64,000 nt of DNA, from the NCBI RefSeq assembly GCF_041956535.1, contig NW_027192204.1, positions 304,530 through 368,529 of the forward strand, written 5' to 3'. The notes beneath the pieces were generated by a model. That model did not search any database. It was not told where the DNA came from and saw only the letters and a list, made by a program, of their open reading frames with translations. Position 1 is the stretch's first letter; each line of letters starts with the position of its first letter. The position numbers and the translations under genes are program-made. This DNA comes from Calcarisporiella thermophila CBS 279.70 (lineage: Eukaryota; Calcarisporiellomycota). This document shows, one piece after another, positions 22,005 through 32,653 of this stretch.

Positions 22005-24702
22005 TTAGGGTGCACTCGGGCCCATCTCGTCACTGACAATCCCGGCTAAGAGTTGTTCCACCTCTCCGACCGATTCTAGGTAGAACTCGGCCTCGGTTTG
22101 TTTGCGTCCCACCGTGCACGTTACGGCACGGGGAACATCCCGCAGCAAGGAGAACACAACCTCATCGGTCTTGCCATCGCCAACACACAGCAGGAAGTCT
22201 ATCTCGTCCGCTCCCTCCGACTGCTGCTTCAAATCCCTCAGAATGGCACGGACCGCTGTGGACTTGTCAACAGAAGAGGGCCGCAGCTCTAGTGTTTTGT
22301 TTCCGTGGACGATCGCGAGGGCCATGTGCGACATCAGCTTCTCCAGATTGACCTGGAGCTCTTGGGCCTGCCAAGTTCCAAACTCCGGGTCGGTGTTGCG
22401 ATAGTGCCAGGTGAGGTTGATCTCTTTCTCCTCGATGAAAGAGCCGGGGGTGCGCTCGGTATAATGCTGGAAGAGCGGGCGGATTGTCTCTTTCCACTAT
22501 TGAATCCACAATGACAAACGAAAAAAAAAGCACGCTGTGGTCAGTGAGCCGTTCACTTGTTAACTATATTGCGTACTTACCGTTGGGTCAACCTGCTCCA
22601 CAAGCCGGTACCATCCTTGGCCTTCTTCCTTCACCACCTTTCCTTCGGCCACGACCGCCATGGGGTCAATTTGCCCACGCAGAGAGACCGGGTGCTTATA
22701 GAAACATCCGTGCTCAGCCGAGAGTCCCACGCCTGTTTCTTGGAACCATGCATCCAAGTGGTGACGGCCGCGGCCAGACAAGATGTAAACGTAATATCCA
22801 GGCATGGAGGCCAGCTTCGTCAGCGTGGAGATGATCACACGCGATGGCTTCGCTAGCTCTGGCAGGCGCTGTGGCGTGGTTAGAGTTCCGTCGTAGTCGA
22901 GCAGAATGACGCGCTTCTTTGCCTTGTGAGCCGAGGCAATTACCTCCGCGGTGTTGAGACGAGGAAGATTGGCCACTCGGCTGAGCTCCTCCGTTACATG
23001 GCGCAACTCCTTGATGAAACTGATGCCCCAGTAGGCTGCGGTGTATTTGGTGACATAGCGGTAGAGTTTCTCGTGATTTGCCTTTCGCTCTGGTTCGGGC
23101 ATGGTAACCGCCTGGTAGATAGCTTCAGCAAGCTCTTCCGTGTTCCAAGGATTAACGATGATCGAGCCTAGAGTGCAGAAGATTACAAGAGACCGAAATA
23201 TAAAGAGAAAAAAATTAGATTTCTGGTCCCACCCCCCACCTCCCCCCAAAAAAATACAAATACAAGTCCATTCTTACCGTTCAGAGACTGAGCAGCACCG
23301 GCAAATTCGGACAAGATCAAAACACCATGCTTAACTTGCTGAGACGCGATGTACTCATATGAGACGAGGTTCATGCCATCCCGGGTGGAGGAGACGAGGC
23401 AGGCATCAGAGATGGCATACAACGCGCACAACTCGTCGAAAGGCATGGACTTGTGCATGAAATGAATGGGGGCAAACTCCACTGTTCCAAATCTGCCGTT
23501 GATTCGGCCAACAAGCTCATTGACTACGGCGCGCAGATTTTGATACTCCTCCACGTCCTGTCGGCTGGGCACTGCGAGTTGCACAAGTACCACTTTGCCA
23601 ACCCACTCGGGGTGTTTGCTCAGAAAGACCTCCATCGCATGCAGCTTTTGGGGCACGCCCTTGATATAGTCAAGCCGGTCGACACCGACGATAATCTTCA
23701 CGTCGGTGAATTTCTCTTGTAATGCGCGGATACGGGCCTGCACCTTATCCGTCGCGATCATGTCTGTGAATTTTTGCGGGTCAATTCCGATAGGGAACGT
23801 GCCCACATACACCTGGCGCCCATCATATTCGACGCCATTGGGCATGGTTGCGAGCCCAAGGATACGCGTGCACGAGGAGAGGAAATGGCGTGCATAGTCG
23901 TATGTGTGGAAACCGATCAGATCACAGGAGAGGACGCCTTCCAAGATTTCACGCCTCACGGGTAGAATCCGATAGATCTCACTCGACGGGAAGGGAGTAT
24001 GCAGGAAGAATCCGATCTTCACCTTTGGCTTGTCTGCCAGACGTTCCCTCAGCAGGCGTGGAAGGAGCATGAGGTGATAGTCCTGCACCCATACGAGATC
24101 ACCGTCCTGCACACTCTCACAGATTGTGTCTGCGAACGCCTCATTCACGGTCTGATATGCTTCCCAATAGGATTCATCGAATTGAATTTCACCGGGGTGG
24201 TAATGGAAGAGCGGCCAAAGAATGCTGTTCGAAAAGCCGTTGTAGTGTGCGTCTGCTAGTTCATCGTCTACAAAGACAGGAATGCACGAGTGCTCTTTGA
24301 TAAGGCGGCTCTGCACTGTATCACGCTCTTCCTCCGGAACATCGATACCTAATAAAGCATGCAATTGATGAGTACAGAAATCACTTTGTGGTATTCGGAA
24401 CGGTATTGATACGGGAGGATAAGAAACAGAAATGAAAAAAAAAAAAGAAACAGATGTCATATGAAATTTGAAAAAGAAAAGTGGTAGAGCTTACCTGGCC
24501 ACCCACTCCAAATGAAATTCATTTTCTGCTTTAGTCCACTCAGTGCAGAAACCAGCCCACCCGATGACATCTTGAAGTGGTATTTTCCATCCTCATCCTT
24601 GGTGATCGTGACAGGCAAGCGATTGGAAATGACATGCAGCCTCAATTCGGGCTGGTCGCTATTCGGGCTGTGGCTGCTGGCCTCTGTGGGTTGTTGGGAC
24701 AT
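22005..24702 (-). CDS. Fused trehalose-6-phosphate synthase/phosphatase (785 aa)
   Basis: Makes trehalose-6-phosphate from UDP-glucose and glucose-6-phosphate, then dephosphorylates it to trehalose. Four exons (24702-24495, 24348-23278, 23167-22581 and 22496-22005) give 785 aa. The GT20 synthase module (about 20-500) is of Tps1 type and keeps its active-site segments: VISNRLPV, WSGWPG, SNSILWPLFHYH, VWVQDYHLMLLP, DRLDYIKGVPQK and SSTRDGMNLVSYEY. It runs directly into a HAD-type phosphatase module with LLDYDGTLT, LSGRGRHHL and GDGKTDE. Both halves therefore look catalytic. Yeast Tps1 is the synthase alone, and Tps2 carries a dead synthase domain. There is no long N-terminal extension. An inverted repeat with CACGTG lies about 200 bp upstream. 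Confidence 0.95.
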
Positions 24703-25374
24703 GGTTTATAACGAGTCGGCTGAAATAGGGGGGAATAGTGAGAGAGGGAAAGAGATAGGGAAATTTATTTCGAGAGAGAAAGAGAAGAAACTAATGGAAA
24801 TGTCTGGATATCGCGAGAAAAATAGGCGGACAAAATTTTCAACTTTGGCGTTTTAACGAGCACTTTTAGGAACCGGGATTGCTGACTGGCCCTTCCACGT
24901 GCAACGTGGGATCCAGAGCTAATTATCGGCTGCGGAGGCCGGGGACGGCCCCAAAGCTAGCAGCCAGTATGAAAATATCGGCTGCAGCACCGGCCTTTAT
25001 CCCCCCAACCCTTATCTTTCCGCGATAAGCTCCAGAAGCGCACTGTCTATATACAGGTGTCACCCTGATGGCTCACTAAAGCCTATTTGACTGCGGGAAC
25101 AGGCATCGATTATCTCCCAGTCACCTGAACCATTGAGAAACGTGCCAGGACGAGGGCTGGGTAGAGAACAGAAGACAAGGTTCGTACTTTATTCTTGTAT
25201 CAAAGGAGAAACCATGGGGATCGTAATAATAAGAAATCATCGAAAAATGCAAAAGTGGTTTCCAAATCATTGAGCTAATGTTACGGATATAATAAATTAT
25301 GCAGTTATAAATACAAGACATTGCAGTGTGGTGCATTAGTGCAATTTTCAGATCCCCCCTCCCCCGCAGCATCG
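24703..25374. other. Intergenic, trehalose-gene promoter
   Basis: A 672-bp spacer. The part nearest the trehalose gene is purine-rich. A GC-rich block at about 24880-25030 holds the inverted repeat at 24895-24909 and a further G/C hairpin-prone stretch (GGCCGGGGACGGCC). Confidence 0.5.
24895..24909. promoter_or_regulatory. Inverted repeat CCACGT-GCA-ACGTGG containing CACGTG
   Basis: Perfect 6-bp arms around a 3-bp spacer lie about 195 bp upstream of the trehalose synthase/phosphatase ATG. The left arm overlaps a CACGTG E-box. It is a plausible bHLH/bZIP operator, inferred from symmetry and position. Confidence 0.4.
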
Positions 25375-27893
25375 CTATTTTCCCCTTCCTCTCCCACTTA
25401 TTCTGCGCTCCATTCGCCCCCGCTCTACTTTGTTCCGCTCCTCCCCGGTCTCCTGCTCTTCCCTGCGTCGATTTGCCTCTTCTCTCCATTCTTCCAATTC
25501 ATCGGTGGTGGGAAAATCTACGTTCCAATATCCTGGTGGGGATGCAGGTGGCTTGTGCTTATACCGATGCCTTGAGACTCGCTGTAAGCGCCGCTCCATC
25601 ATGGTGCCGGGAGAGGGCTGCCTTTGGTTTGAGTGACTAAACGTGGGGCTGGCGTCGTTGTTATCGTCGGAATTGAGCACCGACACTCCCGCAGTGACCT
25701 CATAAAAGCGACGACAGCACCCACAATCCGTGCCACGAAGTTGTCGGCGCTTATCTTTCTTGCGTACCGTTTCGTTGTATTTGTACTGGGGCTCGTCATT
25801 CCTCTTATGAGCCTGACGAGGGGTATGTCCAACACCACGATTGGAGCTAAGCGCAAAAGCGTTGGGAGGGGAAGAGGATCAGTGCCTGCCGTAGTATACA
25901 TACGCCGAAGAAAATATATTGGATTCTTACCACTTTTTCTCGCTGTGCCTGATCCGGTTCTCCCCATTATCTAGCACAAAGGCTTCGACCTCGTTTTCGT
26001 CATCCAATCGAACCAGCTCATTACAGCCCTCCTCACGATCATAGAGGATGGTTTCTTCTATACAGTCGACACTTTCTCCTTCGTTCTCTCCCTCATTAGC
26101 ACTGGTTGCCCCATCTTCCTCCTCGTTTGGCCTCAAATATGCGCTATCCACAAAACGTGGAGAACTGGGTGGCAATGCCTGATAGCGTCCCTTAGGCCGT
26201 TCCGATATTGACGCCTGATCATTGCTAAATATGGATCTGCTCTCCTCTTCGTCCTCCATCCGTTTCTCCACGCCCCCTTCATCTACCTCTTCTAACTCTA
26301 AGAGCACCTCTTGCATGCTTTCTCGGCGTGTCATGCCTGCGGTGGTTTGACTTGATACTTCGTTGTATTGGTCGTCGTCATCACGAATAGTTTCATCAGC
26401 ACAAGGAATTTGACTAGGTGGTTGTTTTTCCAGCTCCTCAAGCTGCTGCGAAAAGGTCACAAGCAGTTCTCTCTTCACGTCCTTGTCTTTGGTTAAATCT
26501 GAGGGCGAATGTGCGCGGGGAGTACTAGCGATGACCATAGTCGACCGCTTGAACTCTCTGCGTAAAGAGGGTGAATCTTCCCCGAGAGCAACGGCCGATG
26601 TACCCCGCCTCTTTCCGGATAATGGGCTCAAGGGTTCTGCGTTTTTCGCACGGCTTACTCGCACAGATTCTAAGCCTCGTTCACTTGACTCCAATTTTGC
26701 GGTATCCCGCATATCACACATTCCAGCGACAAATTCTGTTGCTTGCGTGGCATCCATGGTGGCGACTCTCTCACGTCCATCCTCGTGCTCTCCTACCCTA
26801 ATTTCGGTTGAAACAACTATACTATTGTTTATTATCCGCCTTTTTACCGAGTGAGTATTGGAACTTTCAGTAGGTGCGGGACTCGGCCGCTTTGTAGTTA
26901 ATGGTGGAGAATAGAAATTCGGTTTTGGTTCGGGAGTAACCGCGCGCACTGCAGATCGACTATGGATAGCTTGCGCTATGCCGTGTTCGTTCTCACGATC
27001 TCCAGAAGGATGGGTTGCCCGGTGGTTGGAACCTGAAGGAGAAATAGTTATGGGGAGTACGGAGAAATTATCCATTATCGGTGGGTTCATTATCTCCAAG
27101 GCCTCATTCTCACTATCACTATTATGCAATGTTACTATCTCGCTGCTGCGCTTTCCTTCCTTTCTAGGATGGGTTTCGCTCTCTTCTGTTTGTGGACTCA
27201 CGGTAGGGCGCATCTTATTATGATGTTTCCATTCTGCCCATTGCTTGCGCCTCTTGAGATAGTGTTCTCTCAGCTTGTTGAATTTATGCTCGAGGGCCTC
27301 ATAACGAGATTTCCACTGGTCTTCCATTTCCTCAAGTGCAAAATGAAAGAGCATCGAATCACTGGTGTTTAAATATAGTCCACCATAAGAATCCCAAATG
27401 AATTAGACAGCCAGCAAGCAATCGCTTACATATTCCTGCTATCATCGTTACCATTTTGCGTGTAGGGGAAGCTGGATGTGTAGCTTTCACGCGAGTTCTC
27501 AAAAAATGAGTCACTAATTCTAATAGAAATATGGAGCATAAAACACCGATGGTGGAAATTAGGTTCCGATCATTGCATTGTCTATCTATTTACATGCAAC
27601 CTACTCATTTCGCTTGGATCGCCCGGCACTTATCCTCTGAATAATCTGACGTGCTATCTTTCGTCGATCCTCATTTTCCAGCCAGATATTTTTCTCGAGT
27701 GTACCAAGCGCATTCTTGAGATTGTGGTTTTCAACTTTTGGATCATAAAGTAAGCGTTAAAATAATCAGTGGAATCCCGTTCTATTTCTCATTCGACATA
27801 CTGACCCTTGAGAAGACGCGTTTCTTCTTGATAATGATCTATAAAATGTTGGACAGAGAGCTTAAAACTCAACACAGCTGGGTCTTCATCCAT
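25375..27893 (-). CDS. ctp1: CtIP/Ctp1/Sae2-type DNA-end-resection factor (about 736 aa)
   Basis: Cofactor of the Mre11 nuclease that starts resection of double-strand breaks. The identity comes from the C-terminal domain: YKYNETVRKKDKRRQLRG, then the Cys pair in D-C-G-C-C-R-R-F-Y, then SRHRYKHK and SPPGYWNVDFP, which is the CtIP/Sae2 order of motifs. Five exons fit in frame: 27893-27806, 27734-27605, 27519-27430, 27361-25931 and 25846-25375. The N-terminus forms two coiled-coil stretches (HYQEETRLLKVENHNLK; SRYEALEHKFNKLREHY), as expected for CtIP oligomerisation. The large middle exon is acidic, Ser/Thr-rich and probably disordered, with several SP/TP sites. The first three small exons are the least certain. 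Without them the frame could begin at an ATG at 27354. Confidence 0.88.
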
Positions 27894-28062
27894 TGTCTGT
27901 ATATAGACCCTGAACGAAGTTGAAATTATCCTATGTAAGGGTTGGAGATCGGTTGCCAGGACGAAATGAACGCGTATAATTTTTATTTTAGATGATTAAT
28001 TTAATGTGACTTTAATTTTTTTTTCGTTCATTCATATCGATTGTCTATTCTTAAATAAATAG

Positions 28063-28606
28063 ATGGATTTGAATCCGCTAACCGCCTGGACGACCCTCTC
28101 CCACGCCACCCCTACCACTCCCGCTGCATCATCGACTCCACCTACATCCTACACATTTCGCCGCGCCGATTTCTCATTCCTTCCACAATTATATGCAATT
28201 CTCGAGAAATTTGGAAAGCAGGATGAATTACCGGAAGTTATGCGAGAGGTAGACATATATGATTTTCGGCAGATGCCTTAGTACACGATTTTTGATAACC
28301 ACATTTTACGTTTACAGTTCAGCAAGTTGAACGACATGTTAATCCGTGCTCGTCGTATTATTCAGGAGCTTCCTGGCGCAGATCTCTCAAAAGAAGAACT
28401 GGAACGAGTATTGGGAAGAGAAAAAGAGGTCCTCGCCGCAAAAAGGTAAGCTTGACTAGAAGTCGACTAAATACTCTAAGCTACAAAGTCGGTTGCCTTC
28501 TTTCTATAGAGAACAATTGCAGGAATACGTGAAGCTTCCCGTTTTTGAACTCTTGAAGGAGATCGAGACGCCAGCCTCCAATCCTATGGACCAAGGTTCG
28601 AATTGA
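28063..28606 (+). CDS. MED9: Mediator subunit 9-like protein (136 aa)
   Basis: Small helical subunit of the Mediator middle module (Cse2 in yeast). Three exons (28063-28248, 28318-28445 and 28510-28606) give 136 aa. A Thr/Pro/Ala-rich N-terminus leads into the Med9 pattern: DFSFLPQLYAILEKF, then FSKLNDMLIRARRII, then ELPGADLSKEELERVL and AAKREQLQEYVKL. The final two helices are a predicted coiled coil. The family is short and diverged, so this call rests on pattern and length rather than a catalytic signature. It is convergent with the prefoldin gene, with 173 nt between stops. Confidence 0.8.
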
Positions 28607-28779
28607 ACTCACCCTTCGTGTTATAGATGCGCTCTATGTTTTTCATTTTATCTGTAATCGGATTCATTTTGTAACGCACATATCCTCTGAAGAAGATTTT
28701 ACTAGTATATTGTTAACATTTGCAATAATAAAAAAAAGACAAATAATGCGGTAATAAACAAGAAAAAAGTACGCCCCGT

Positions 28780-29343
28780 TCAAGTACGCGTGACCATTTG
28801 GATGTTATGCTTCTTCTGGAACGCTACAAACTCTTCCTCCTTTTTCTTGTATGTCTGAAGGAGCTGATTCATTACGTTTTTGATCTACAGCCAAAAGAGT
28901 TAGCCATTTTTAGAGATCCATGTCACATGCGTTATACATTACCCCTTCATGATTGGTCTTCAAGGCAGGCAATACCTCTCCCACAGTGCGCTCCACGAGC
29001 ACACCCCCGATAAGGCGGAAGCATTTGCGGTCCGTTTGTAAAGGAGAGATTGTATCGATGACCAGCCTATTAACCACATTGCAGTTTAGATTTGTGCACA
29101 ACTAACGAGAGCTTGCTTCAAAGGCTTACTTATGCTCATCAGACTCGGCCTCGAGTTCTCCGATCTTCTGTGCAAGATTCTGGAGCTCTTGCTTCATCAG
29201 ATTGAACTACGAATTTTAACACAAAAAGGCAACATAATGAAGTTGAAAAAAATAATGATGGTAGACTTTTAAACAGATCGTAACTGTACCTGGACTGTTA
29301 CTTCTTGATCGGGGGCCTTGCCTCCTGTAGATGGTGAGGCCAT
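28780..29343 (-). CDS. PFD2: Prefoldin subunit 2 (119 aa)
   Basis: Beta-type subunit of the hexameric prefoldin chaperone that delivers actin and tubulin to the CCT chaperonin. Four exons (29343-29290, 29206-29130, 29066-28943 and 28884-28780) give 119 aa. The coiled-coil arms flank the conserved beta-hairpin core DRKCFRLIGGVLVERTVGEVLP. The first helix has LMKQELQNLAQKIGELE, and the last ends with the conserved KKHNI. Confidence 0.96.
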
Positions 29344-29843
29344 GGTGTGGCGATTTGTCGAGTATTATTATTTATTTGGATGTCATAACACGATAGGCGC
29401 GTATTTTTGATTTCGATAGAGGGTGCTGCGCCGCCAGGTAAAGCGGTCGAATAGTTAAGAAATAGAATGAATTTAGAATTGTGCACGTCTCAATCGTGCG
29501 TAGAGGATAGAAAAATAAGAGAGCAACAGCGGTAGAGAAAGGGCGAATAAATGAAAACAAAAGGTGAGGGAGAAAAAGAGAAAAGGTGAGAGAGGGAAGT
29601 GGAAAGAACTGAATAAACACTATAGATGATTAGAGAGAATTGATAGGGTAATAAAAAAATATAAAAATTATACACTTGATATTTTACCTCTCTCTCACAC
29701 AAAATTGATCTATCTATTCCTCCTCAACAATGGAAAGCTTGGAAAAGAAAAATTACACCCGAGGAGAAATCCATGTGGAATACAAAGAAAAAAAAACCAA
29801 TAGAACAAAAGGTATATGGCTAGACCAGGGCGGGCCATTTTTT
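29344..29843. other. Intergenic, nothing recognised
   Basis: A 500-bp AT-rich spacer between the prefoldin start and the 3' end of the SH3-protein gene. The minus-strand open frames here (29372-29702) are hydrophobic and low-complexity. Confidence 0.5.
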
Positions 29844-31127
29844 TTAGCTAGTGCTTCCTCTACGGGGAAGGGGGGCTAAACTCCCCGTGCTTGTTCTCGT
29901 TGGAATGATGGTTCCCATCGAAACGGGGCGCTTTTCAGCCGACCTTGAGGAGCTTGTTGCTTGAGCCGGAACAGTTGGAGCAATGCACACCAGCGGGAAG
30001 ACTCCTCTCTTTCCGGTCTCGACCACCTCGCCCAGGGCCCACCCATCGTCGTATACTCGTTGGATTGTGACGGCATCGTCACGGTTAAGGGAGAGCTCGT
30101 CCTCCCGACGGGCAAAGAACGGATGCACAACCATATGCTGGCGGGAGGCGGGATCCAGGGGAGGCGAGGTGGGGGAGGTGGGTTTGACGGTGGCGTTGGA
30201 GTGGAAGAAGCCACGGCGGCGGAAGTGGCGGAAAAGCATGATGGCAAGAGAGACGGCGAGGAGGACTCCCAGGATCGACGCACACACCAGAACCACATTT
30301 TTGATGCGCGAGGATTGGGCTCCATCCTCGGTTTTATCTGAGGTCGGGGCAAGGGCCGTGGTGTTGCAAGGCGAGATGACGTCGCAGGTGGAGCCCAGAC
30401 ACTTGGTTCCATTCGAGCCGCAGATAAGTTGCTCATTTTTGGCTCCAGGGGCGCAAAATATCTCTGTCCCGTTGAAAGGATAATACGAGCAACGCTCATA
30501 CATCCCCCGTAGCTTCTCATCGCGACTTGGATCCTTCGGCTGGGGACACCATTTTAGATCTCCCAGCAGCTTCTCCAAACTTGCCGCATAAGCCATGCAG
30601 CTCTCCTTGCACAAGGGCGGCAAATACCGCCCATTATTGCACGCACGACTGTGCTCCGAGACTATAATGTCCGCACAAAGCATACTTATTCGGTAATTAA
30701 GGAGCCCTCCCATATAGGAGCCGAGATTGCCACCGGTGCAGTTCCAGTAGTCGCGCAGCCACTGCAAGTTTTCATGGGGATTGTTCACGTAGGAAAACAG
30801 GCTGGCGTCGAATGACTCAACGGTGGAATTGAATTGGAAGCGAGAGGTATTCTCCAGAGACACGAAGAAGTCCTGCCAGAGTGGGCATGCAACGGACCCT
30901 GAACAATGGTGAAATTCGACAGCGTTAGCAGCCAGTCTAGAGAGGCCAATGTAGCAAAAGCAGTGCACTGCTGGCAGTGCCCTGAAGGAATTGTCCTTAC
31001 CATTAAGTGACAGGCATTTCTCCGGTGGAATGGCTTGTGCCGTGAACATGGGCAGAATCGCGCTCGCTATAACGAAAAGGTACCATAGGGTATGACAGGT
31101 CCGCCATGGCGGAAGAACAAGCGACAT
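29844..31127 (-). CDS. Single-pass membrane protein with Cys-rich ectodomain and cytoplasmic SH3 domain (393 aa)
   Basis: Two exons (31127-31001 and 30898-29844) give 393 aa. The 102-nt intron keeps the frame open, but its GTAAGG/TTCAG borders and the resulting N-G-S-V-A-C-P-L join support splicing. Layout: an N-terminal signal (MSLVLPPW to about residue 32); an ectodomain with around 16 Cys and several N-x-S/T sites; one transmembrane helix (VVLVCASILGVLLAVSLAIM); a short basic and Pro-rich linker; then an SH3 domain (VVHPFFARREDELSLNRDD, DDGWALGE, GVFPLVCI). The tail is Ser/Arg/Pro-rich. It is a likely cell-surface sensor or adhesion scaffold. It resembles fungal membrane SH3 proteins such as Fus1 in plan, but I cannot assign a named family or ligand. 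Confidence 0.85.
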   Translation of the reverse strand: MSLVLPPWRTCHTLWYLFVIASAILPMFTAQAIPPEKCLSLNGKDNSFRALPAVHCFCYIGLSRLAANAVEFHHCSGSVACPLWQDFFVSLENTSRFQFNSTVESFDASLFSYVNNPHENLQWLRDYWNCTGGNLGSYMGGLLNYRISMLCADIIVSEHSRACNNGRYLPPLCKESCMAYAASLEKLLGDLKWCPQPKDPSRDEKLRGMYERCSYYPFNGTEIFCAPGAKNEQLICGSNGTKCLGSTCDVISPCNTTALAPTSDKTEDGAQSSRIKNVVLVCASILGVLLAVSLAIMLFRHFRRRGFFHSNATVKPTSPTSPPLDPASRQHMVVHPFFARREDELSLNRDDAVTIQRVYDDGWALGEVVETGKRGVFPLVCIAPTVPAQATSSSRSAEKRPVSMGTIIPTRTSTGSLAPLPRRGSTS

Positions 31128-31709
31128 TCTTTATGGTTCAAACACTGGTGCTAGTGGTTGAATGCGGGGAGAAAAGGTTGGGTGTGGGAACGGGGAAATA
31201 AGGGGGAGAAAGAGAATATTGTGAAAAGAGTTCACCCCCTTTACGCATGCAGCAATAAGAAAAAAAAGGAACAGACACGTCGCTAGCCCGCTTTTTGATC
31301 GATCGGCTTCCCCGCGTGTATGGTAAGAATTGGTTTTATTTCGAATTATTAACTGTTAAAATCAATGACATCGGTTTATTTTATTTTCGTTCATCCGGTC
31401 CCCTTTGACATCCTCCCAAAGTGCGGAGAGCAGTCCAGGCCCCTGTAGATCTTGTTTAATAGCAAATGCTTATGGCCGCAAGATCCCATTAAGCACCCCA
31501 GAAATAATAAAATAACACTCGAATGCGCATTACCGCCTCTGTCGGGTAATTTCTGCATCAAGATTTGCCTTTTCAATCATGTCAGGATCTTCATCATCCC
31601 CTCATGGGCCAGTTGATATTGTCAAAGGCCGCAATATATACTGTTGCAAGCTTTTATTGACCGTGAGTATATATAGAAATTAAAGTATTTACATTTGCTA
31701 ATAACAACA
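31128..31709. other. Intergenic, nothing recognised
   Basis: About 580 bp between the SH3-protein start and the SSU72 stop. The frame at 31391-31576 minus has no family resemblance. Confidence 0.5.
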
Positions 31710-32474
31710 TCAATAAAATGATACACTGTATAGGACGTTTTGTCCATGCCTTTCCTGAAAGGAGATGATAATTTGCTCGAGCTCCTCATCTAAATCGGTA
31801 GCCAGCTCAATCTAGTATGCAGAGAAAGGGGTGAGAAGAGGGTGATGGGAAGGATGAGAAGGTAAATACCATATTGGCAAGTTGCAAAATCATCCGCCCG
31901 CCCACTGCAGCATCCTCATGATTATCCTTGATATCAATGTTAATTACATGGACAGGGGTATTGAGTTTCTGTCCGCGGTTCAGTAAATCTATTCGAGAAG
32001 ATAGTTAATAATGCCCCCACCAGTCTCTTTCATCCAAGATAAGCGGTATATACTTTCGCAAACTGCATCGTAACATCGCTCTTCACACGTAATAATCACA
32101 TCAAATAATTCATCTGCTTCCTGAAATCTCTCGGGGGCAGCTTTGATCTTACGGTTACGATCGAGCATCTGCAGCAGTCCATTTTGGGTGTAGAGATGAG
32201 GATCCTTCTGTTTTAGTTCCTGGTAGACTTGGTCATAAGGTGTACCAAATGGGTAGACATTGGGTTTGTCGATACTGGGGCCAGGAAGCCGAACCTGAGT
32301 GCCGGTTCCAAATGAACGGACGTTGAAACCTCTTTTACTACAAACACAAGTTGAATTGATACATGTGACAGAAGAAAACCAACCAAAGAGCCATTCGATG
32401 AGCTACCTAAGCACATTATGTGCCTCCATACTCCGATTTTGATTACTAGCACATATGACAGCGTACCGTACCAT
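31710..32474 (-). CDS. SSU72: SSU72 RNA polymerase II CTD phosphatase (190 aa)
   Basis: Removes phosphate from Ser5 of the Pol II C-terminal repeat and works with the cleavage/polyadenylation factor. Four exons (32474-32407, 32337-32054, 31988-31870 and 31811-31710) give 190 aa, the normal size. The catalytic CX5R loop is C-A-S-N-Q-N-R-S near the N-terminus. Other conserved blocks are [55 protein letters not shown] and the aromatic end VSFY. It is divergent from the thioredoxin gene, with about 180 bp between start codons. Confidence 0.96.
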
Positions 32475-32653
32475 TTGATAAGGAGAGCCAAATGAATTAA
32501 GATCTATCTAAAACCTATTAAAACTAGACGCGAAAACAAATCAAATATGATTTCGCAATCCGTCCTCTCATATCTTTAAATTGGGAGCTTTCTATTTTCC
32601 GCGCTCTTTTTTTAAAAAAATATAACAATTAGCCCCCTATTATAGTGGAAACC

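Noticed and set aside
27601-27893. Separate 73-aa coiled-coil gene on the minus strand
   Set aside because: It would end only 61 nt before the next possible start. A GTAGGT donor just before its stop joins in frame to the CtIP exons, so it is better read as the CtIP N-terminus.
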